From Gammaproteobacteria bacterium (GTDB lineage Bacteria; Pseudomonadota; Gammaproteobacteria; UBA4575), in contig JAPONM010000036.1 of assembly GCA_026713925.1 (NCBI GenBank), forward strand, positions 1 to 64,000: a stretch of DNA of 64,000 bases, read 5' to 3'. Shown here in pieces: positions 48,036 through 57,951 of the stretch; position 1 is the first letter of the stretch, and each line of letters begins with the position of its first letter. The translations under genes and the position numbers were made by a program. The notes under the pieces were generated by a model. The model saw nothing but the letters and a program-made list of their open reading frames with translations, made no database searches and had not been told where the DNA came from.

Positions 48036-48596
48036 ATGTCAGAATATCTTACCAAGCACCTGCTTATCGCTATGCCTTCCCTGCATGACCCGAATTTTTC
48101 ACGAACCGTGACCCTGCTTTGCGAACACAATCGACACGGTGCGATGGGCATTGTAGTGAATCAGCCCATTACCCTGTGTATCGAAGAACTGATCAGCTAT
48201 CTGGACGTTGACACGGACGACCAGATGGCATCCAACCGTGACCCCGTTTATGCAGGAGGGCCCGTGCATTCCAACAGGGGGTTCATCCTGCACGATTCGG
48301 ACCGGGACTGGAAATCCACATACACAATCGATGAAGATCTGAAACTGACCACTTCGGAAGACATCCTACTGGATATCGGCCGGGGCATCGGGCCTGAGAA
48401 CTCCATTGTTGCACTTGGGTATGCCGGCTGGGGTCCCGGGCAACTGGAACAGGAACTTGCAGAAAATGCCTGGCTGACGGTCCCCTACCAGCCCAAAATC
48501 CTGTTCGAAACACCCGCCAAAAAACGCTGGCAAACAGCGGCCAGCAAACTGGGAATTGACCTGCACCTGATCTCGAACGAGGCCGGGCATGCCTGA
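48036..48596 (+). CDS. yqgE: YqgE/AlgH family protein
   Basis: A 186-residue UPF0301 protein. Family stretches are LTKHLLIAMPSLHDPNFSRTV, HNRHGAMGIVVNQP, YAGGPVHSNRGFILHD and ALGYAGWGPGQLEQEL. The biochemical role is unknown; AlgH was linked to alginate regulation in Pseudomonas. It lies between gshB and ruvX, 54 bp before the chosen ruvX start. Confidence 0.94.
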   Translation: MSEYLTKHLLIAMPSLHDPNFSRTVTLLCEHNRHGAMGIVVNQPITLCIEELISYLDVDTDDQMASNRDPVYAGGPVHSNRGFILHDSDRDWKSTYTIDEDLKLTTSEDILLDIGRGIGPENSIVALGYAGWGPGQLEQELAENAWLTVPYQPKILFETPAKKRWQTAASKLGIDLHLISNEAGHA

Positions 48597-48650
48597 CTGT
48601 CCATTCAAGAATATACCTGCAATTGCATGCCGCATGCCGGGTTGCTGCCG

Positions 48651-49100
48651 ATGTCCAGCGTGATCGGATTTGATTACGGAAAATGCAGGATAGGGGTTGC
48701 AATCGGTGTACCCGGTATCGGCACAGCGAATCCGTTGACGACCCTGACCGTCCCGACATCTGGAACTCCCTGGGACAAGATCGATGACATCATCCGGCAA
48801 TGGGATCCCCATACCCTGGTTGTAGGCCGCATTGAACATGCCACCCAAGATGACGGCCTGATCAAGAAGCGTATCCGGAATTTCTGCAAGGCCCTGCACT
48901 CCCGCTACCAATTGCCTGTAGAGACAGTCGATGAATCCTGGACTTCTGCACGCGCCTATGAAGTGCTCAGGGATCTGCGCAGCCAGGGCTGGCGAAAAAA
49001 AATCAGCAAGGCAGATGTTGACAAGACAGCGGCAGCCATTATTCTGCAATCCTGGTTTGCATGCCATGCAGACCCTGGCACTACCTCTCGTACGGCATGA
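48651..49100 (+). CDS. ruvX: Holliday junction resolvase-like RuvX (YqgF)
   Basis: An RNase H-fold nuclease of 149 residues, related to Holliday junction resolvases and proposed to act in pre-16S rRNA processing. It has the catalytic Asp8 in SVIGFDYGKCRIGVAIG, LVVGRIEH, VETVDESWTSARA and ADVDKTAAAIILQSW. A Met eight codons upstream (48627) is in frame, but MSSVIGFDYG fits the family start. The stop overlaps pyrR by 4 bp. Confidence 0.92.
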   Translation: MSSVIGFDYGKCRIGVAIGVPGIGTANPLTTLTVPTSGTPWDKIDDIIRQWDPHTLVVGRIEHATQDDGLIKKRIRNFCKALHSRYQLPVETVDESWTSARAYEVLRDLRSQGWRKKISKADVDKTAAAIILQSWFACHADPGTTSRTA

Positions 49101-49594
49101 CTGAACTGGACGCTCAGCAACTGATCGACAAACTAGGCCACGACACAGGGGCCTTCATGAACGAACGTGGCATTACCCGGCCCCTGCTTGTAGGCATACG
49201 AACAGGTGGAGTATGGGTTGCCGAACGGCTTTTGAACATACTGGAGATCAGGGATGAACTCGGAGTGCTCGATATCACATTTTACCGGGACGACTTCAGC
49301 CAAGAGGGCATCCAGCCCACCGTAAAACCCTCTCATTTGCCGCTGAGCATCACCGACAGGCACATCATCCTGATTGATGATGTCCTGTATACCGGGCGCA
49401 CGGTACGGGCCGCTTTGAACGAGATTTTCGATTATGGCCGCCCGGCATCCGTCAGCCTGGCCATACTGGTGGAAAGAAGCGGCAGGGAATTGCCGATCCA
49501 GGCAGATGCCATAGGCGTGAGACTCAGTCTGGAAACCAGGCAGCATGTACAGCTCAGTGGTCCTGACCCAATCGTTCTGGAAATCGTGGACTGA
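49097..49594 (+). CDS. pyrR: Bifunctional PyrR: pyr operon regulator / uracil phosphoribosyltransferase
   Basis: A 165-residue PyrR homologue with the PRPP-binding motif [18 protein letters not shown] and [12 protein letters not shown]. In Bacillus PyrR binds pyr mRNA; in Pseudomonas it sits before pyrB as here and affects pyr expression. The ATG at 49097 overlaps the ruvX stop (ATGA); the longer frame upstream is not used. The end, 7 bp before pyrB, suggests cotranscription. No PyrR-binding RNA structure was identified. Confidence 0.94.
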   Translation: MTELDAQQLIDKLGHDTGAFMNERGITRPLLVGIRTGGVWVAERLLNILEIRDELGVLDITFYRDDFSQEGIQPTVKPSHLPLSITDRHIILIDDVLYTGRTVRAALNEIFDYGRPASVSLAILVERSGRELPIQADAIGVRLSLETRQHVQLSGPDPIVLEIVD

Positions 49595-49601
49595 ACCCCG
49601 C

Positions 49602-50543
49602 ATGAGACATTTCCTGGACATCGCCAGACTAAATCACGAGGAACTCACCCATATTCTCGATACCGCCAAATCATTCACCAGTGTGGACGGTCAGACTGTA
49701 AAGAAAGTGCCGTTGCTGCGCGGCAAGACCATAGTAAACCTTTTTTTTGAACCCAGTACCCGAACCCGTACTACGTTTGAGCTTGCCGCCAAGCGCCTTT
49801 CAGCCGATGTTTTGAATATCAGCGTTGCAACCTCCGCAACCGTCAAAGGTGAAAGCCTGCTGGATACCCTGTTCAGCCTTCAGGCGATGAACACGGATAC
49901 CTTTATCGTCCGGCATCCGGAAAGCGGGGCCGCCGATTTCATTGCGAAACATGTCGCTCCCCACGTCAGCATCATCAATGCCGGTGACGGCCGACATGCC
50001 CATCCGACCCAGGCCTTGCTGGATGTTTTCACGATCCGCGAGCATCACCAGGATTTTTCCAGATTGCGCGTCGCCATCGTCGGCGACATCCTGCATTCAC
50101 GCGTTGCCCGTTCCCAGATTGAGGCACTGAATATCCTGGACACCCGGGAAATCCGGGTTATTGCACCCCGCACGCTGCTGCCTGCAAATGTCGAGCAACT
50201 GGGCGTACGGGTATTCCAGAATTGTTGGCAAGGGTTGCGGGATGTCGATGTGATCATCATGCTGCGGCTGCAAAAAGAACGCATGCAAGGGGCTTTCATC
50301 CCAAGCGAACATGAGTATTTTCAACTGTACGGACTGACTCCTGAACGCCTGGCACTGGCCAGTCCGGACGCAATCGTCATGCACCCTGGCCCAATCAATA
50401 GGGGTGTGGAAATCAGCTCAGAAGTTGCGGACGGGCCCCAGTCCATGATCTTGCAGCAGGTGAAATACGGGATCGCCGTTCGCATGGCTATCTTATCGAT
50501 CGCCATCAGCCCCGGCGAGCGCGGAGCTGGCCATGAAACTTGA
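49602..50543 (+). CDS. pyrB: Aspartate carbamoyltransferase catalytic subunit
   Basis: PyrB forms carbamoyl aspartate from carbamoyl phosphate and aspartate. The 313-residue protein has the carbamoyl phosphate motif [13 protein letters not shown] at 48-60, [37 protein letters not shown] and [11 protein letters not shown]. It overlaps the downstream pyrC' start by 11 bp. No pyrI gene is present, which fits the Pseudomonas-type complex with an inactive dihydroorotase. Confidence 0.97.
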   Translation: MRHFLDIARLNHEELTHILDTAKSFTSVDGQTVKKVPLLRGKTIVNLFFEPSTRTRTTFELAAKRLSADVLNISVATSATVKGESLLDTLFSLQAMNTDTFIVRHPESGAADFIAKHVAPHVSIINAGDGRHAHPTQALLDVFTIREHHQDFSRLRVAIVGDILHSRVARSQIEALNILDTREIRVIAPRTLLPANVEQLGVRVFQNCWQGLRDVDVIIMLRLQKERMQGAFIPSEHEYFQLYGLTPERLALASPDAIVMHPGPINRGVEISSEVADGPQSMILQQVKYGIAVRMAILSIAISPGERGAGHET

Positions 50544-51816
50544 AATTCTGAACGGCCACCTCGTCGATCCTGCAAATGACATGGACCAGGTTGCGGATGT
50601 CTTCATGGCAGACGGGAAAATTGCAGCCGTCAACAAACCGCCTGTTGCCTGGGAAGCCGATCACACCATCAATGCAGCAAACAAGCTGGTCCTGCCCGGG
50701 CTGGTTGAACTCTCGGCCAGCCTGCGCCAGCCTGGACAGGAGCACAAGGCTACCATACGGACAGAAACAAAAGCCGCGGCGGCGGCAGGCATCACCAGCC
50801 TGGCCTGCCTGCCGACCACGAGCCCGGTCGTGGATTCACCTGCTCAGGTCGAACTGATCGAACAGCTTTCACAAGACAGCGGCCACTGCAGGGTGCACGT
50901 AATCGGAGCACTGACAAAAGGCCTGAAAGGGGAAAACCTGAGTGAAATGGCTGCGCTGAAAGCGGCCGGCTGCGCAGGGGTTACAAATGTCCTGCACCCC
51001 CTCAAAAGCTCCCTGGTACTGCGCCGTGCACTGGAATATGCCTCCAGCCAGGCCTTGACCGTTTTCACCTATCCCCTGGATCACGATTTGGCCAATCACG
51101 GATGCGTGCATGAAGGACTCACCAGCCTGCGGCTGGGACTTCCGGGTATCCCCGCTGCGGCGGAAACGGCTGCACTGGCCGTTCATCTTGCGTTGATCGA
51201 GGAACTCAACGTGCGCACTCATTTCTGTCGCCTCACGACACAGCGCGCAGTCAGCATGATTGCCCGGGCACGGGATGACAAGCTGCCGGTGACCGCCGAT
51301 ACCAGCATTCTGCACCTGTTCCTGACCGATCAGGACATCCAGGATTTTGATGGTCTATGCCACAATTTGCCTCCCTATCGCACGAAGCTGGATCGTGAAG
51401 GCCTGCGCATGGGCGTTCGCGACGGCACGCTCTGCGCCATCTGTGCAGATCACCAGCCCCACGAGATCGAAGCCAAACTGGCCCCCTTTCAGTCCACCGA
51501 ACCCGGAAGCTCCACCCTTGAAACCCTGCTGCCCAAAATTCTCCAGTTGGTGCATGAAAATATCATCAGCCTGAATGAAGCAGTTCGCCGTGTCACGCAA
51601 CAGCCTGCCGAGATCCTGGGGATTGCTGCCGGAAATCTGTCTGTGGGTGCACATGCGGATGCCTGTGTCGTGGATCCTGACCAGGACTGGACCCTGAGCA
51701 TTGAAACCCTGCAAAGTCGCGGCAAAAACACACCCCTGCTGGGCCATCGGCTCAAAGGCCGTGTGATGCATACAATTCTGGGTGGCAAACCGGTCTTTCA
51801 GCTCGAAACCGGTTAA
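50533..51816 (+). CDS. pyrX: Dihydroorotase-like protein lacking the HxH motif (PyrC'/PyrX)
   Basis: A 427-residue dihydroorotase homologue. In active enzymes the segment after the first strand reads VDxHVHLREPG; here it is [12 protein letters not shown], with both metal histidines replaced by Ser (61 and 63). An ADHQPHE segment is present near residue 300. The Pseudomonas pyrC' product is a known inactive homologue that holds aspartate carbamoyltransferase in a dodecamer; the gene order pyrR-pyrB-pyrC' is the same. So a structural role with PyrB is the best reading. A separate active dihydroorotase must be elsewhere. Confidence 0.9.
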   Translation: MKLEILNGHLVDPANDMDQVADVFMADGKIAAVNKPPVAWEADHTINAANKLVLPGLVELSASLRQPGQEHKATIRTETKAAAAAGITSLACLPTTSPVVDSPAQVELIEQLSQDSGHCRVHVIGALTKGLKGENLSEMAALKAAGCAGVTNVLHPLKSSLVLRRALEYASSQALTVFTYPLDHDLANHGCVHEGLTSLRLGLPGIPAAAETAALAVHLALIEELNVRTHFCRLTTQRAVSMIARARDDKLPVTADTSILHLFLTDQDIQDFDGLCHNLPPYRTKLDREGLRMGVRDGTLCAICADHQPHEIEAKLAPFQSTEPGSSTLETLLPKILQLVHENIISLNEAVRRVTQQPAEILGIAAGNLSVGAHADACVVDPDQDWTLSIETLQSRGKNTPLLGHRLKGRVMHTILGGKPVFQLETG

Positions 51817-51840
51817 ACAGATACCCCAGGCCCTGCAGGC

Positions 51841-52710
51841 GTGAAGACACATCGTGATCCGATCTTCGAGGAGTGCGCCGGCGTTGTCCACCACGATCTC
51901 CTGGCAGCCCAGCAGTTTGTCATCAGGCTGGATGCTCCCGAGTGTGCACGGCATGCGTTACCCGGCAACTTCGTGCACCTGCAATGTGATCCGAAACGGG
52001 CCATGCGGCGGCCATTCTCGATCATGCGCAGTGACCCGGCCACAGGCTGCATTGATATCCTGTACAAAACTGTCGGACAGGGAAGCGCTGACCTGGCCCT
52101 GCGCAAACCCGGCGATACGCTGCAATGCCTGGGGCCCATTGGAAACACCTTCACGTTATATGACCGCACGACGCACCCGCTGCTGCTTGGCGGTGGCGTT
52201 GGCATCCCGCCAATGATTTTCCTGGCTGAAACACTCAGGGTAAATACAAGGCTGCATCCTCTCGTGATCATGGGTTCAGAAATTCCTTTCCCTTTCCCGA
52301 CCCGGCCTTCGAAAATACTGGTACCAGACATACCGGAGGATGTCATTGCAGCAATGCCTTTGCTGGACGACTGGGGGATTGCCTCACGCCTGACCAGCCT
52401 GAAGGGGTACCCAGGCTGCTATTCCGGCTATGTACACGAACTTGCTGAGAACTGGTTTGTAAACCTGGTGCAGCAGGTGCAGCAGGGCGTACAGGTGTTT
52501 GCCTGCGGCCCGAACCGGATGCTTGAAGCCGTTGCAGGATTTTGCAGACGGCATGCACTCCCCTGCCAGGTTTGCCTGGAAGAATACATGGCGTGTGCAG
52601 TCGGCGGCTGTGCCGGCTGTGTCGTACCCTACATGGAGGACAACCGGGTCGTGGCGATGAAACGGGTGTGTGTGGAGGGACCGGTATTCGATGCGGCCAA
52701 TATTTTCTGA
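51841..52710 (+). CDS. PyrK-like dihydroorotate dehydrogenase electron transfer subunit
   Basis: A 289-residue ferredoxin reductase-type protein like PyrK. It has the FAD motif RRPFSIM at 56-62, the NAD-binding LLLGGGVGIPPM, FACGPNRML, and a C-terminal [2Fe-2S] site with Cys252, Cys257, Cys260 and Cys277. PyrK passes electrons from PyrD type 1B to NAD in Gram-positive bacteria. No pyrD is in the window, and most gammaproteobacteria use the quinone-linked type 2 enzyme. It lies 24 bp after pyrC', and the start is GTG. It may serve a dihydroorotate dehydrogenase elsewhere or another flavoprotein. Confidence 0.82.
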   Translation: MKTHRDPIFEECAGVVHHDLLAAQQFVIRLDAPECARHALPGNFVHLQCDPKRAMRRPFSIMRSDPATGCIDILYKTVGQGSADLALRKPGDTLQCLGPIGNTFTLYDRTTHPLLLGGGVGIPPMIFLAETLRVNTRLHPLVIMGSEIPFPFPTRPSKILVPDIPEDVIAAMPLLDDWGIASRLTSLKGYPGCYSGYVHELAENWFVNLVQQVQQGVQVFACGPNRMLEAVAGFCRRHALPCQVCLEEYMACAVGGCAGCVVPYMEDNRVVAMKRVCVEGPVFDAANIF

Positions 52711-52839
52711 CCAGAAGGTGGGCATCCATACCGCCGCATCATCCTGCCCGCACCTGACGGGCCTGGAGTACATTTCCGGGTACGCCCGCCATGCAGCAGG
52801 ATTTCCAGTCGTGCTACCAAACAAGGAGATGCGCCATCC

Positions 52840-53532
52840 GTGAATTCAGGAACGGGCACACGCCTTGCAGAGGTCAGGGCCATGATCCTCCAGATGGAAA
52901 ACAGGTACAAGCGTACACCTGGAAGCGTACGCCTGCTGGCTGTCAGCAAGAAAAAACCGGCTGACGAAATCGCGGCCACAGCCTGCGAATGCCAGCATGA
53001 TTTCGGTGAAAGCTATTTGCAGGAAGCCCTGGAGAAGATCACCCGGCTGGAAGGCCGGAACCTGTGCTGGCATTTCATCGGACCCATACAGAAAAACAAG
53101 ACCCGGCAGATTGCGGCGAATTTCAGCTGGGTGCACAGCATTGAGCGTCTGGTTGTCGCCGAACGCCTGAACGCCCAGCGCCCGGCACACCTGCCCCCCA
53201 TACAGGCCTGCATTCAGGTCAACATCGACCGTGAAAGTTCAAAATCCGGAGTCCAAACCGATCAGGTGCAGAACCTGGCAACGGCTATCCAGACACTTCC
53301 CAAGCTTAAATTGCGCGGTCTGATGGCCATCCCGCGGCCAAGTAATGATACTATTCAGCAGCGCCTGCGATTTGCACAGCTTCGAAAACTCCTGGAACAG
53401 CTTAACCAGTCGGGGTTCAGGCTCGACACATTGTCGATGGGAATGAGCGGCGACCTGGAGGCGGCGATTGCCGAAGGCGCGACGATCGTTCGTGTCGGCA
53501 CAGCGATTTTTGGTAAACGGACACCCGGATAA
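52840..53532 (+). CDS. yggS: YggS family pyridoxal phosphate homeostasis protein
   Basis: A 230-residue PLP-binding protein (PROSC/YggS) with the lysine in LLAVSKKKP (Lys37), HDFGESYLQEALEK, WHFIGPIQKNKTRQI, VNIDRESSKSG, LRGLMAIP and LSMGMSGDLEAAI. It balances vitamin B6 forms and amino acid pools; it has no known enzyme activity. The start is GTG with AAGGAG about 11 nt upstream, rather far. proC begins at the next base after its stop. Confidence 0.94.
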   Translation: MNSGTGTRLAEVRAMILQMENRYKRTPGSVRLLAVSKKKPADEIAATACECQHDFGESYLQEALEKITRLEGRNLCWHFIGPIQKNKTRQIAANFSWVHSIERLVVAERLNAQRPAHLPPIQACIQVNIDRESSKSGVQTDQVQNLATAIQTLPKLKLRGLMAIPRPSNDTIQQRLRFAQLRKLLEQLNQSGFRLDTLSMGMSGDLEAAIAEGATIVRVGTAIFGKRTPG

Positions 53533-54408
53533 ATGGCTCAACGTTCAGAACACCCGGAAATTGTTTTTTTCGGTGGCGGCAATATGGGGCAGGCCCTGGT
53601 AGGGGGCTTGCTGGACAGCGGCTGGCCATCCGGACAGATCACTGTGATCGATACTGATCCTGCCATGCGTGCAAAGCTGGATCAACTCTTTCCAAAATGC
53701 CACATACGCCAGCAGGCGAAATCGACTCCGGACCCTGCACAGGTCGTCGTGCTGGCAGTCAAGCCGCAGGCAATACATATTGCCTGCAGGGAAGTAGCCG
53801 CCAAGTGCCAATCGTCACGTCCGCTGGTCATTTCCATTGCTGCAGGCATGACAATCCGGAATATCATCACCTGGCTGGGGGACAAATATCCCATCGTGCG
53901 CTGCATGCCTAACATGCCTGCCCTGGTACGTTCAGGCACCACGGGCCTGTACGCCAGTCCGGAGGTTTCTGATATACAACGGGACCTTGCGCAAGGCATC
54001 CTCGCAAGCGTGGGCTCCACGCTTTGGCTGCAGCAGGAAACCCTTCTGGATGCAGTAACGGCAGTTTCAGGCAGTGGCCCGGCCTATTTTTTCTTCCTGA
54101 TTGAAGCCATGCTGGAAGCCGCTCAGTCACTGGGGCTGACGGCCGCCCAGGCACGCCAGTTGACCGTGCATACCGCTGCGGGTGCGGCTAAACTGGTTGA
54201 AAAAAGTGACCAGGATCCGTATGCATTGCGCCGTGCCGTGACTTCGAAGGGAGGTACCACCGAAGCAGCCATTGAAGTCCTCGAGCAAGGTGACGTCAAA
54301 AAAACCATTCGTGCCGCCATTACCCAGGCTGCACAGAAGGCGCAGTCGCTTTCCCGGTCTGTCCCTTCTGCCCAAACAGATGCCGTAACTTCCGGACAAG
54401 GTGAATAA
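53533..54408 (+). CDS. proC: Pyrroline-5-carboxylate reductase
   Basis: ProC reduces pyrroline-5-carboxylate to proline. The 291-residue protein has the Rossmann motif FFGGGNMGQALVGGLL, VLAVKPQ, SIAAGMTI, MPNMPALVRSG, AVSGSGPAYFFFLIEAM, and VTSKGGTTEAAIEVLE. It follows yggS with no spacer and precedes yggT by 3 bp, the same order as in E. coli and Pseudomonas. Confidence 0.97.
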   Translation: MAQRSEHPEIVFFGGGNMGQALVGGLLDSGWPSGQITVIDTDPAMRAKLDQLFPKCHIRQQAKSTPDPAQVVVLAVKPQAIHIACREVAAKCQSSRPLVISIAAGMTIRNIITWLGDKYPIVRCMPNMPALVRSGTTGLYASPEVSDIQRDLAQGILASVGSTLWLQQETLLDAVTAVSGSGPAYFFFLIEAMLEAAQSLGLTAAQARQLTVHTAAGAAKLVEKSDQDPYALRRAVTSKGGTTEAAIEVLEQGDVKKTIRAAITQAAQKAQSLSRSVPSAQTDAVTSGQGE

Positions 54409-54411
54409 ATC

Positions 54412-54963
54412 ATGAATGCATTGCTTGGCATCGCTGATTTCTTGATCCATGTCCTGTTTACCCTGTATGTCTACGCCCTCATGATCCGCATGCTGCTGGG
54501 ATTGACCCATGCGGATTACTACAATCCTTTCTCACAATCCATACTCTCGATCACGAATCCGGCCTTGCGGCCTTTGCACAAATGGGTGCCCGGTTTCAGG
54601 CGCCTGGATACCGCTGCACTGCTGCTGATGATTGCCGTCAAGCTTGCAGAACTTCTGCTGCGCGGGATCCTTGCAGGAAGACCTGTTGAGGCCGGTCCTC
54701 TGATTTACTCGGCAGTTTTCGGAGTGATCGACCTGGGGCTGAACCTGTACATCTTTGCGATCATCGTGCTGGTCGTGATCAGCTGGATTTCCCCGCAGAT
54801 GCATGCACAAAACAACCCGTTCATTTCGGTATTGCGCTCGATCACTGCACCCGTGTTGCGTCCAGCAAGGCGGCTGATTCCTCAAGTCGGGATGTTTGAT
54901 TTTTCAACTTCAGTCGTACTGCTTGCACTGTTCTGCGCGAAAATTTTCCTGCATTCGCTGTGA
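54412..54963 (+). CDS. yggT: YggT family integral membrane protein
   Basis: A 183-residue inner membrane protein with two YggT repeats, each with a helix pair and a motif like NPFSQSILSITNPALRPLHKWVP and NPFISVLRSITAPVLRPARRLIP. Role unknown; relatives affect osmotic growth and cell division proteins in other bacteria. It is 3 bp after proC. Confidence 0.92.
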   Translation: MNALLGIADFLIHVLFTLYVYALMIRMLLGLTHADYYNPFSQSILSITNPALRPLHKWVPGFRRLDTAALLLMIAVKLAELLLRGILAGRPVEAGPLIYSAVFGVIDLGLNLYIFAIIVLVVISWISPQMHAQNNPFISVLRSITAPVLRPARRLIPQVGMFDFSTSVVLLALFCAKIFLHSL

Positions 54964-55049
54964 CCTGGAATAGTCCGTGTCTTCCGGGGTCATTGTGCAC
55001 CGCACATGCACTCATTACACTTAGGACCTAAACAATCAATACCAGTAAG

Positions 55050-56186
55050 GTGCCTAACTCAATCCCGGTGAACTCTGTTGGTCTGGTCAAGACCAGGTTT
55101 ATGACCATTAAACGGTCCCTGAAACTGGACTGTGGCCGGTCACTTCCTGAATTCACACTGGCCTACGAGACCTATGGAGAGTTGAATGCGCAACGAAGCA
55201 ACGCCCTGCTGATCTGTCATGCACTTTCCGGCGATCAGCATGCAGCCGGCTATCACAGTACTGAAGACCGCAAGCCGGGCTGGTGGGACAACTGCATAGG
55301 TCCTGGCAAGCCCTTCGATACGAACCGTTTTTTCATCGTTTCCCCCAATAACCTCGGAGGCTGCAAGGGCAGCAGCGGTCCTGTCAGCATCAATCCCGAA
55401 ACAGGAAAGCCGTACGGACCGGATTTTCCACTGGTCACCGTGCATGACTGGGTGATAAGCCAGAGTTATCTGGCAGACGAACTGGGCATTGAGCAGTGGG
55501 CAGCGGTCATCGGCGGAAGCCTAGGCGGCATGCAGGTCATGCAATGGGCCATTGACTTTCCAGACCGGTTGCGCAGTGCTGTGGTCATCGCCGCGGCACC
55601 CAAGCTCACAGCACAGAACATTGCATTCAATGAAGTGGCTCGCCAGGCCATATTCTCCGACCCTGAATTCCATGAGGGCCACTACTATGAGCATAAAACA
55701 ACTCCGCGCCGTGGGCTCATGCTGGCGCGCATGCTAGGACATATTACCTACCTTTCGGATCATGCCATGCGGGAAAAATTCGGTCGCGACCTGCGAAAGG
55801 GAATGCTCAATTTCGGATTTGATGTGGAATTCCAGGTTGAGAGCTACCTGCGTTACCAGGGGAAATCCTTCGTAGACCGGTTTGATGCAAATACCTACCT
55901 GATCATGACCAAGGCCCTGGATTATTTCGACCCGGCCCTGAATTCCGAAAATGACCTGTCCCGAGCCTTCCAAGACACCGGCGCAGACTTCCTTGTAGTG
56001 TCCTTTACCGGTGACTGGAGATTTTCGTCTGCCCGTTCACGGGAGATCGTACGTGCACTGATTGCCGCAAAAAAGAAAGTCAGCTACCTGGAAATCGAAG
56101 CCGAACTCGGACATGACGCATTCCTGACCCAGATAGCCGAATACCACGACGCCCTGCGCAGCTACATGAATACCCTGCAGACATGA
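55050..56186 (+). CDS. metX: Homoserine O-acyltransferase (MetX)
   Basis: MetX acylates homoserine for methionine synthesis. The 378-residue alpha/beta hydrolase has its nucleophile Ser157 in [13 protein letters not shown], and [26 protein letters not shown] and LGHDAFL near the end. Proteobacterial relatives with this sequence pattern often use succinyl-CoA, so acetyl or succinyl is open. The start is GTG; the segment NSVGLVKTR before the first ATG is family sequence, which supports it. The stop overlaps metW by 4 bp. Confidence 0.94.
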   Translation: MPNSIPVNSVGLVKTRFMTIKRSLKLDCGRSLPEFTLAYETYGELNAQRSNALLICHALSGDQHAAGYHSTEDRKPGWWDNCIGPGKPFDTNRFFIVSPNNLGGCKGSSGPVSINPETGKPYGPDFPLVTVHDWVISQSYLADELGIEQWAAVIGGSLGGMQVMQWAIDFPDRLRSAVVIAAAPKLTAQNIAFNEVARQAIFSDPEFHEGHYYEHKTTPRRGLMLARMLGHITYLSDHAMREKFGRDLRKGMLNFGFDVEFQVESYLRYQGKSFVDRFDANTYLIMTKALDYFDPALNSENDLSRAFQDTGADFLVVSFTGDWRFSSARSREIVRALIAAKKKVSYLEIEAELGHDAFLTQIAEYHDALRSYMNTLQT

Positions 56187-56800
56187 GTACAATACTGCGC
56201 CCCGACCTGAAGATCATATGCGAGTGGATCCGACCCGATACCCATATCTTGGACCTGGGCTGTGGTGACGGCACCCTGCTTATGCACCTGCGACAGACCC
56301 GCAATGTAACCGGCTACGGCCTGGAAATCGATACTGCCAACATCCTGCAGTGCATCACCAAGGGGATACCTGTCATACAGACCAACCTGGACAAGGGCAT
56401 TACCGAGTTTTTTGATGAAAATTCCTTTGACTATGTAGTGATGACCCATACTCTGCAGGCCATTCAGCATCCGGGTAAACTGCTTGACGAAATGCTGCGT
56501 ATTGGCCAAGAAGGAATTGTCACCTTTCCCAACTTTGCCTACTGGAAAAGCCGCATGCAACTGGGATTTGGCGGATACATGCCTGTTACCCGGGCTCTGC
56601 CCCATGAATGGCACGACACCCCAAACATTCACCTGTGCTCGATTCATGATTTTGAAAATTTGTGCCAGAATAGAGGAATCCAGGTTCTCCAGCGTGCTGC
56701 CGTAAACCATGCCTTCCGGTCAGGCCGGGAAACCCGCCTGTGGCCCAATCTGCTAGGTGAGAGTGCCATTTACCGATTCTGCAAATCCACCCCCCAGTAA
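56183..56800 (+). CDS. metW: Methionine biosynthesis protein MetW
   Basis: A 205-residue methyltransferase-fold protein with [13 protein letters not shown] (SAM motif), [32 protein letters not shown] and [20 protein letters not shown]. It overlaps metX by 4 bp, and MetX activity is reported to need MetW in several proteobacteria. Its own methyl transfer reaction is not known. Confidence 0.95.
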   Translation: MSTILRPDLKIICEWIRPDTHILDLGCGDGTLLMHLRQTRNVTGYGLEIDTANILQCITKGIPVIQTNLDKGITEFFDENSFDYVVMTHTLQAIQHPGKLLDEMLRIGQEGIVTFPNFAYWKSRMQLGFGGYMPVTRALPHEWHDTPNIHLCSIHDFENLCQNRGIQVLQRAAVNHAFRSGRETRLWPNLLGESAIYRFCKSTPQ

Positions 56801-57134
56801 GCCTTGCAGCAGAACACCAGCACATAACAGGTTTCCACTCTCACGACCGAGCCAGACAAATGCCAGAACTGACCCTTGCATGCAAGCAGGCTTTCTTTGT
56901 AGTTTTCAGGGATATAGAAATACAGAGCCGATTGCACGGCCGAGCTGTGCATATGCCCGGACCGGGAGATACATGTACAGTACATGAAAGCCCGAACAGA
57001 TGATAAGCCGCTAGTTTTTCATTACAATGCAAAAAATCACTGCTCCTGCACTGCTGACATGGTCACCGCTCTCTTCCGGTGTGTGGCCATGGACTTGTGC
57101 CCGATCTTGTTACCGTAAATAAGGATAAACATTC
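56801..57134. other. Intergenic region upstream of the HU-like gene
   Basis: No gene in 334 bp. A perfect 15-bp palindrome, catgtac-a-gtacatg, lies at 56972-56986. A possible -10 element TACAAT is at 57023-57028, without a good -35. Together they could be the operator and promoter of the HU-like gene. Confidence 0.45.
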
Positions 57135-57458
57135 ATGGCCACATCCAGACCCGAAAAGAAACCTCCTACCAAAACTGCAATCCTGAACCAGATTGCAAAA
57201 GACACCTCGCTTTCCCGGAAACAGGTTGCCTCAGTGATTGAATCACTTGAGGGCATGATTGCAAAAGAGTTAAGGCCAAGAGGTGCCGGATGTTTCAACC
57301 TTCCGGGCCTGCTAAAAATCAAAGCTGTCAAAAAACCGGCCAAAAGAGCGCGCAAAGGCATCAATCCTTTCACGGGAGAAGAAATGACGTTCAAGGCCAA
57401 ACCTGCCAGCAAGACGGTCAGGATTTTGCCCCTGAAGAAGCTTAAAGACATGGTTTGA
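57135..57458 (+). CDS. HU family DNA-binding protein
   Basis: A 107-residue HU/IHF-fold protein. It has the helical N-terminal part (TKTAILNQIAKDTSLSRKQV), a variant core GAGCFNLPGLLKIKAVKKPA, and the arm RKGINPFTGEEMTFKAKPASKTVRILPLKKLKDM. The core differs from HupA/HupB and IHF, and the N-terminus has an extra basic Pro/Lys stretch, so it is one of the diverged HU-like proteins. It may bend or coat DNA. GGA precedes the ATG at a slightly long distance. A weak hairpin (agaac/gttct, 57474-57486) with four T follows. Confidence 0.88.
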   Translation: MATSRPEKKPPTKTAILNQIAKDTSLSRKQVASVIESLEGMIAKELRPRGAGCFNLPGLLKIKAVKKPAKRARKGINPFTGEEMTFKAKPASKTVRILPLKKLKDMV

Positions 57459-57493
57459 CTGAACATGCGCCGCAGAACCCTGTTCTTTTAATC

Positions 57494-57949
57494 CTACCCC
57501 CGTCCTTCCAGTACATCCAGCTTGGTCTGGATAAAGGCGCTGTGCGGCAGGTACAACAGGTCAGCGATCTTTCTGATCTGGTACTCCTCATATTTGTCCA
57601 GCCTGTGATCAGCGTATGCAGTCTTCCACAAATCCAGCAGCAGGTTTTTTTTCTCTTCCATCGTGCATCCGTCATTGATGATTTTTACAAACGGATAGAT
57701 CGAAACATGGTTTTCCTGCTCTGAGCGCGCCAGATCAATGAGGTTTTGCACCTCTTGTTCAGTAAACTGGAACCTGTCTGCAAGTGCACAGACAATGGCC
57801 TGCAGTTCTTCCTCCGAAATATCGAAGTCTGCACGACTTACCTCCAGCAACAGGACAGCTGTAGCCAGATGCATGATGTGGGCATCATCCACCTCATCCT
57901 GCAGCGGCCGTATTTTCTTCTGGATAAAGGCTGTAACCGATTCGAACAT
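57494..57949 (-). CDS. TerB-like tellurite resistance family protein
   Basis: A 151-residue all-helical protein of the TerB superfamily: AVLLLEVSRADFDISEEELQAI and LLLDLWKTAYADHRLDKYEEYQIRKIADLL carry the acidic pairs of its two repeats, which bind metals in studied TerB. It is cytoplasmic, with role unknown and no other ter gene near. It starts 2 bp after the hspQ stop, so both are cotranscribed. Confidence 0.86.
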   Translation of the reverse strand: MFESVTAFIQKKIRPLQDEVDDAHIMHLATAVLLLEVSRADFDISEEELQAIVCALADRFQFTEQEVQNLIDLARSEQENHVSIYPFVKIINDGCTMEEKKNLLLDLWKTAYADHRLDKYEEYQIRKIADLLYLPHSAFIQTKLDVLEGRG

Positions 57950-57951
57950 CG

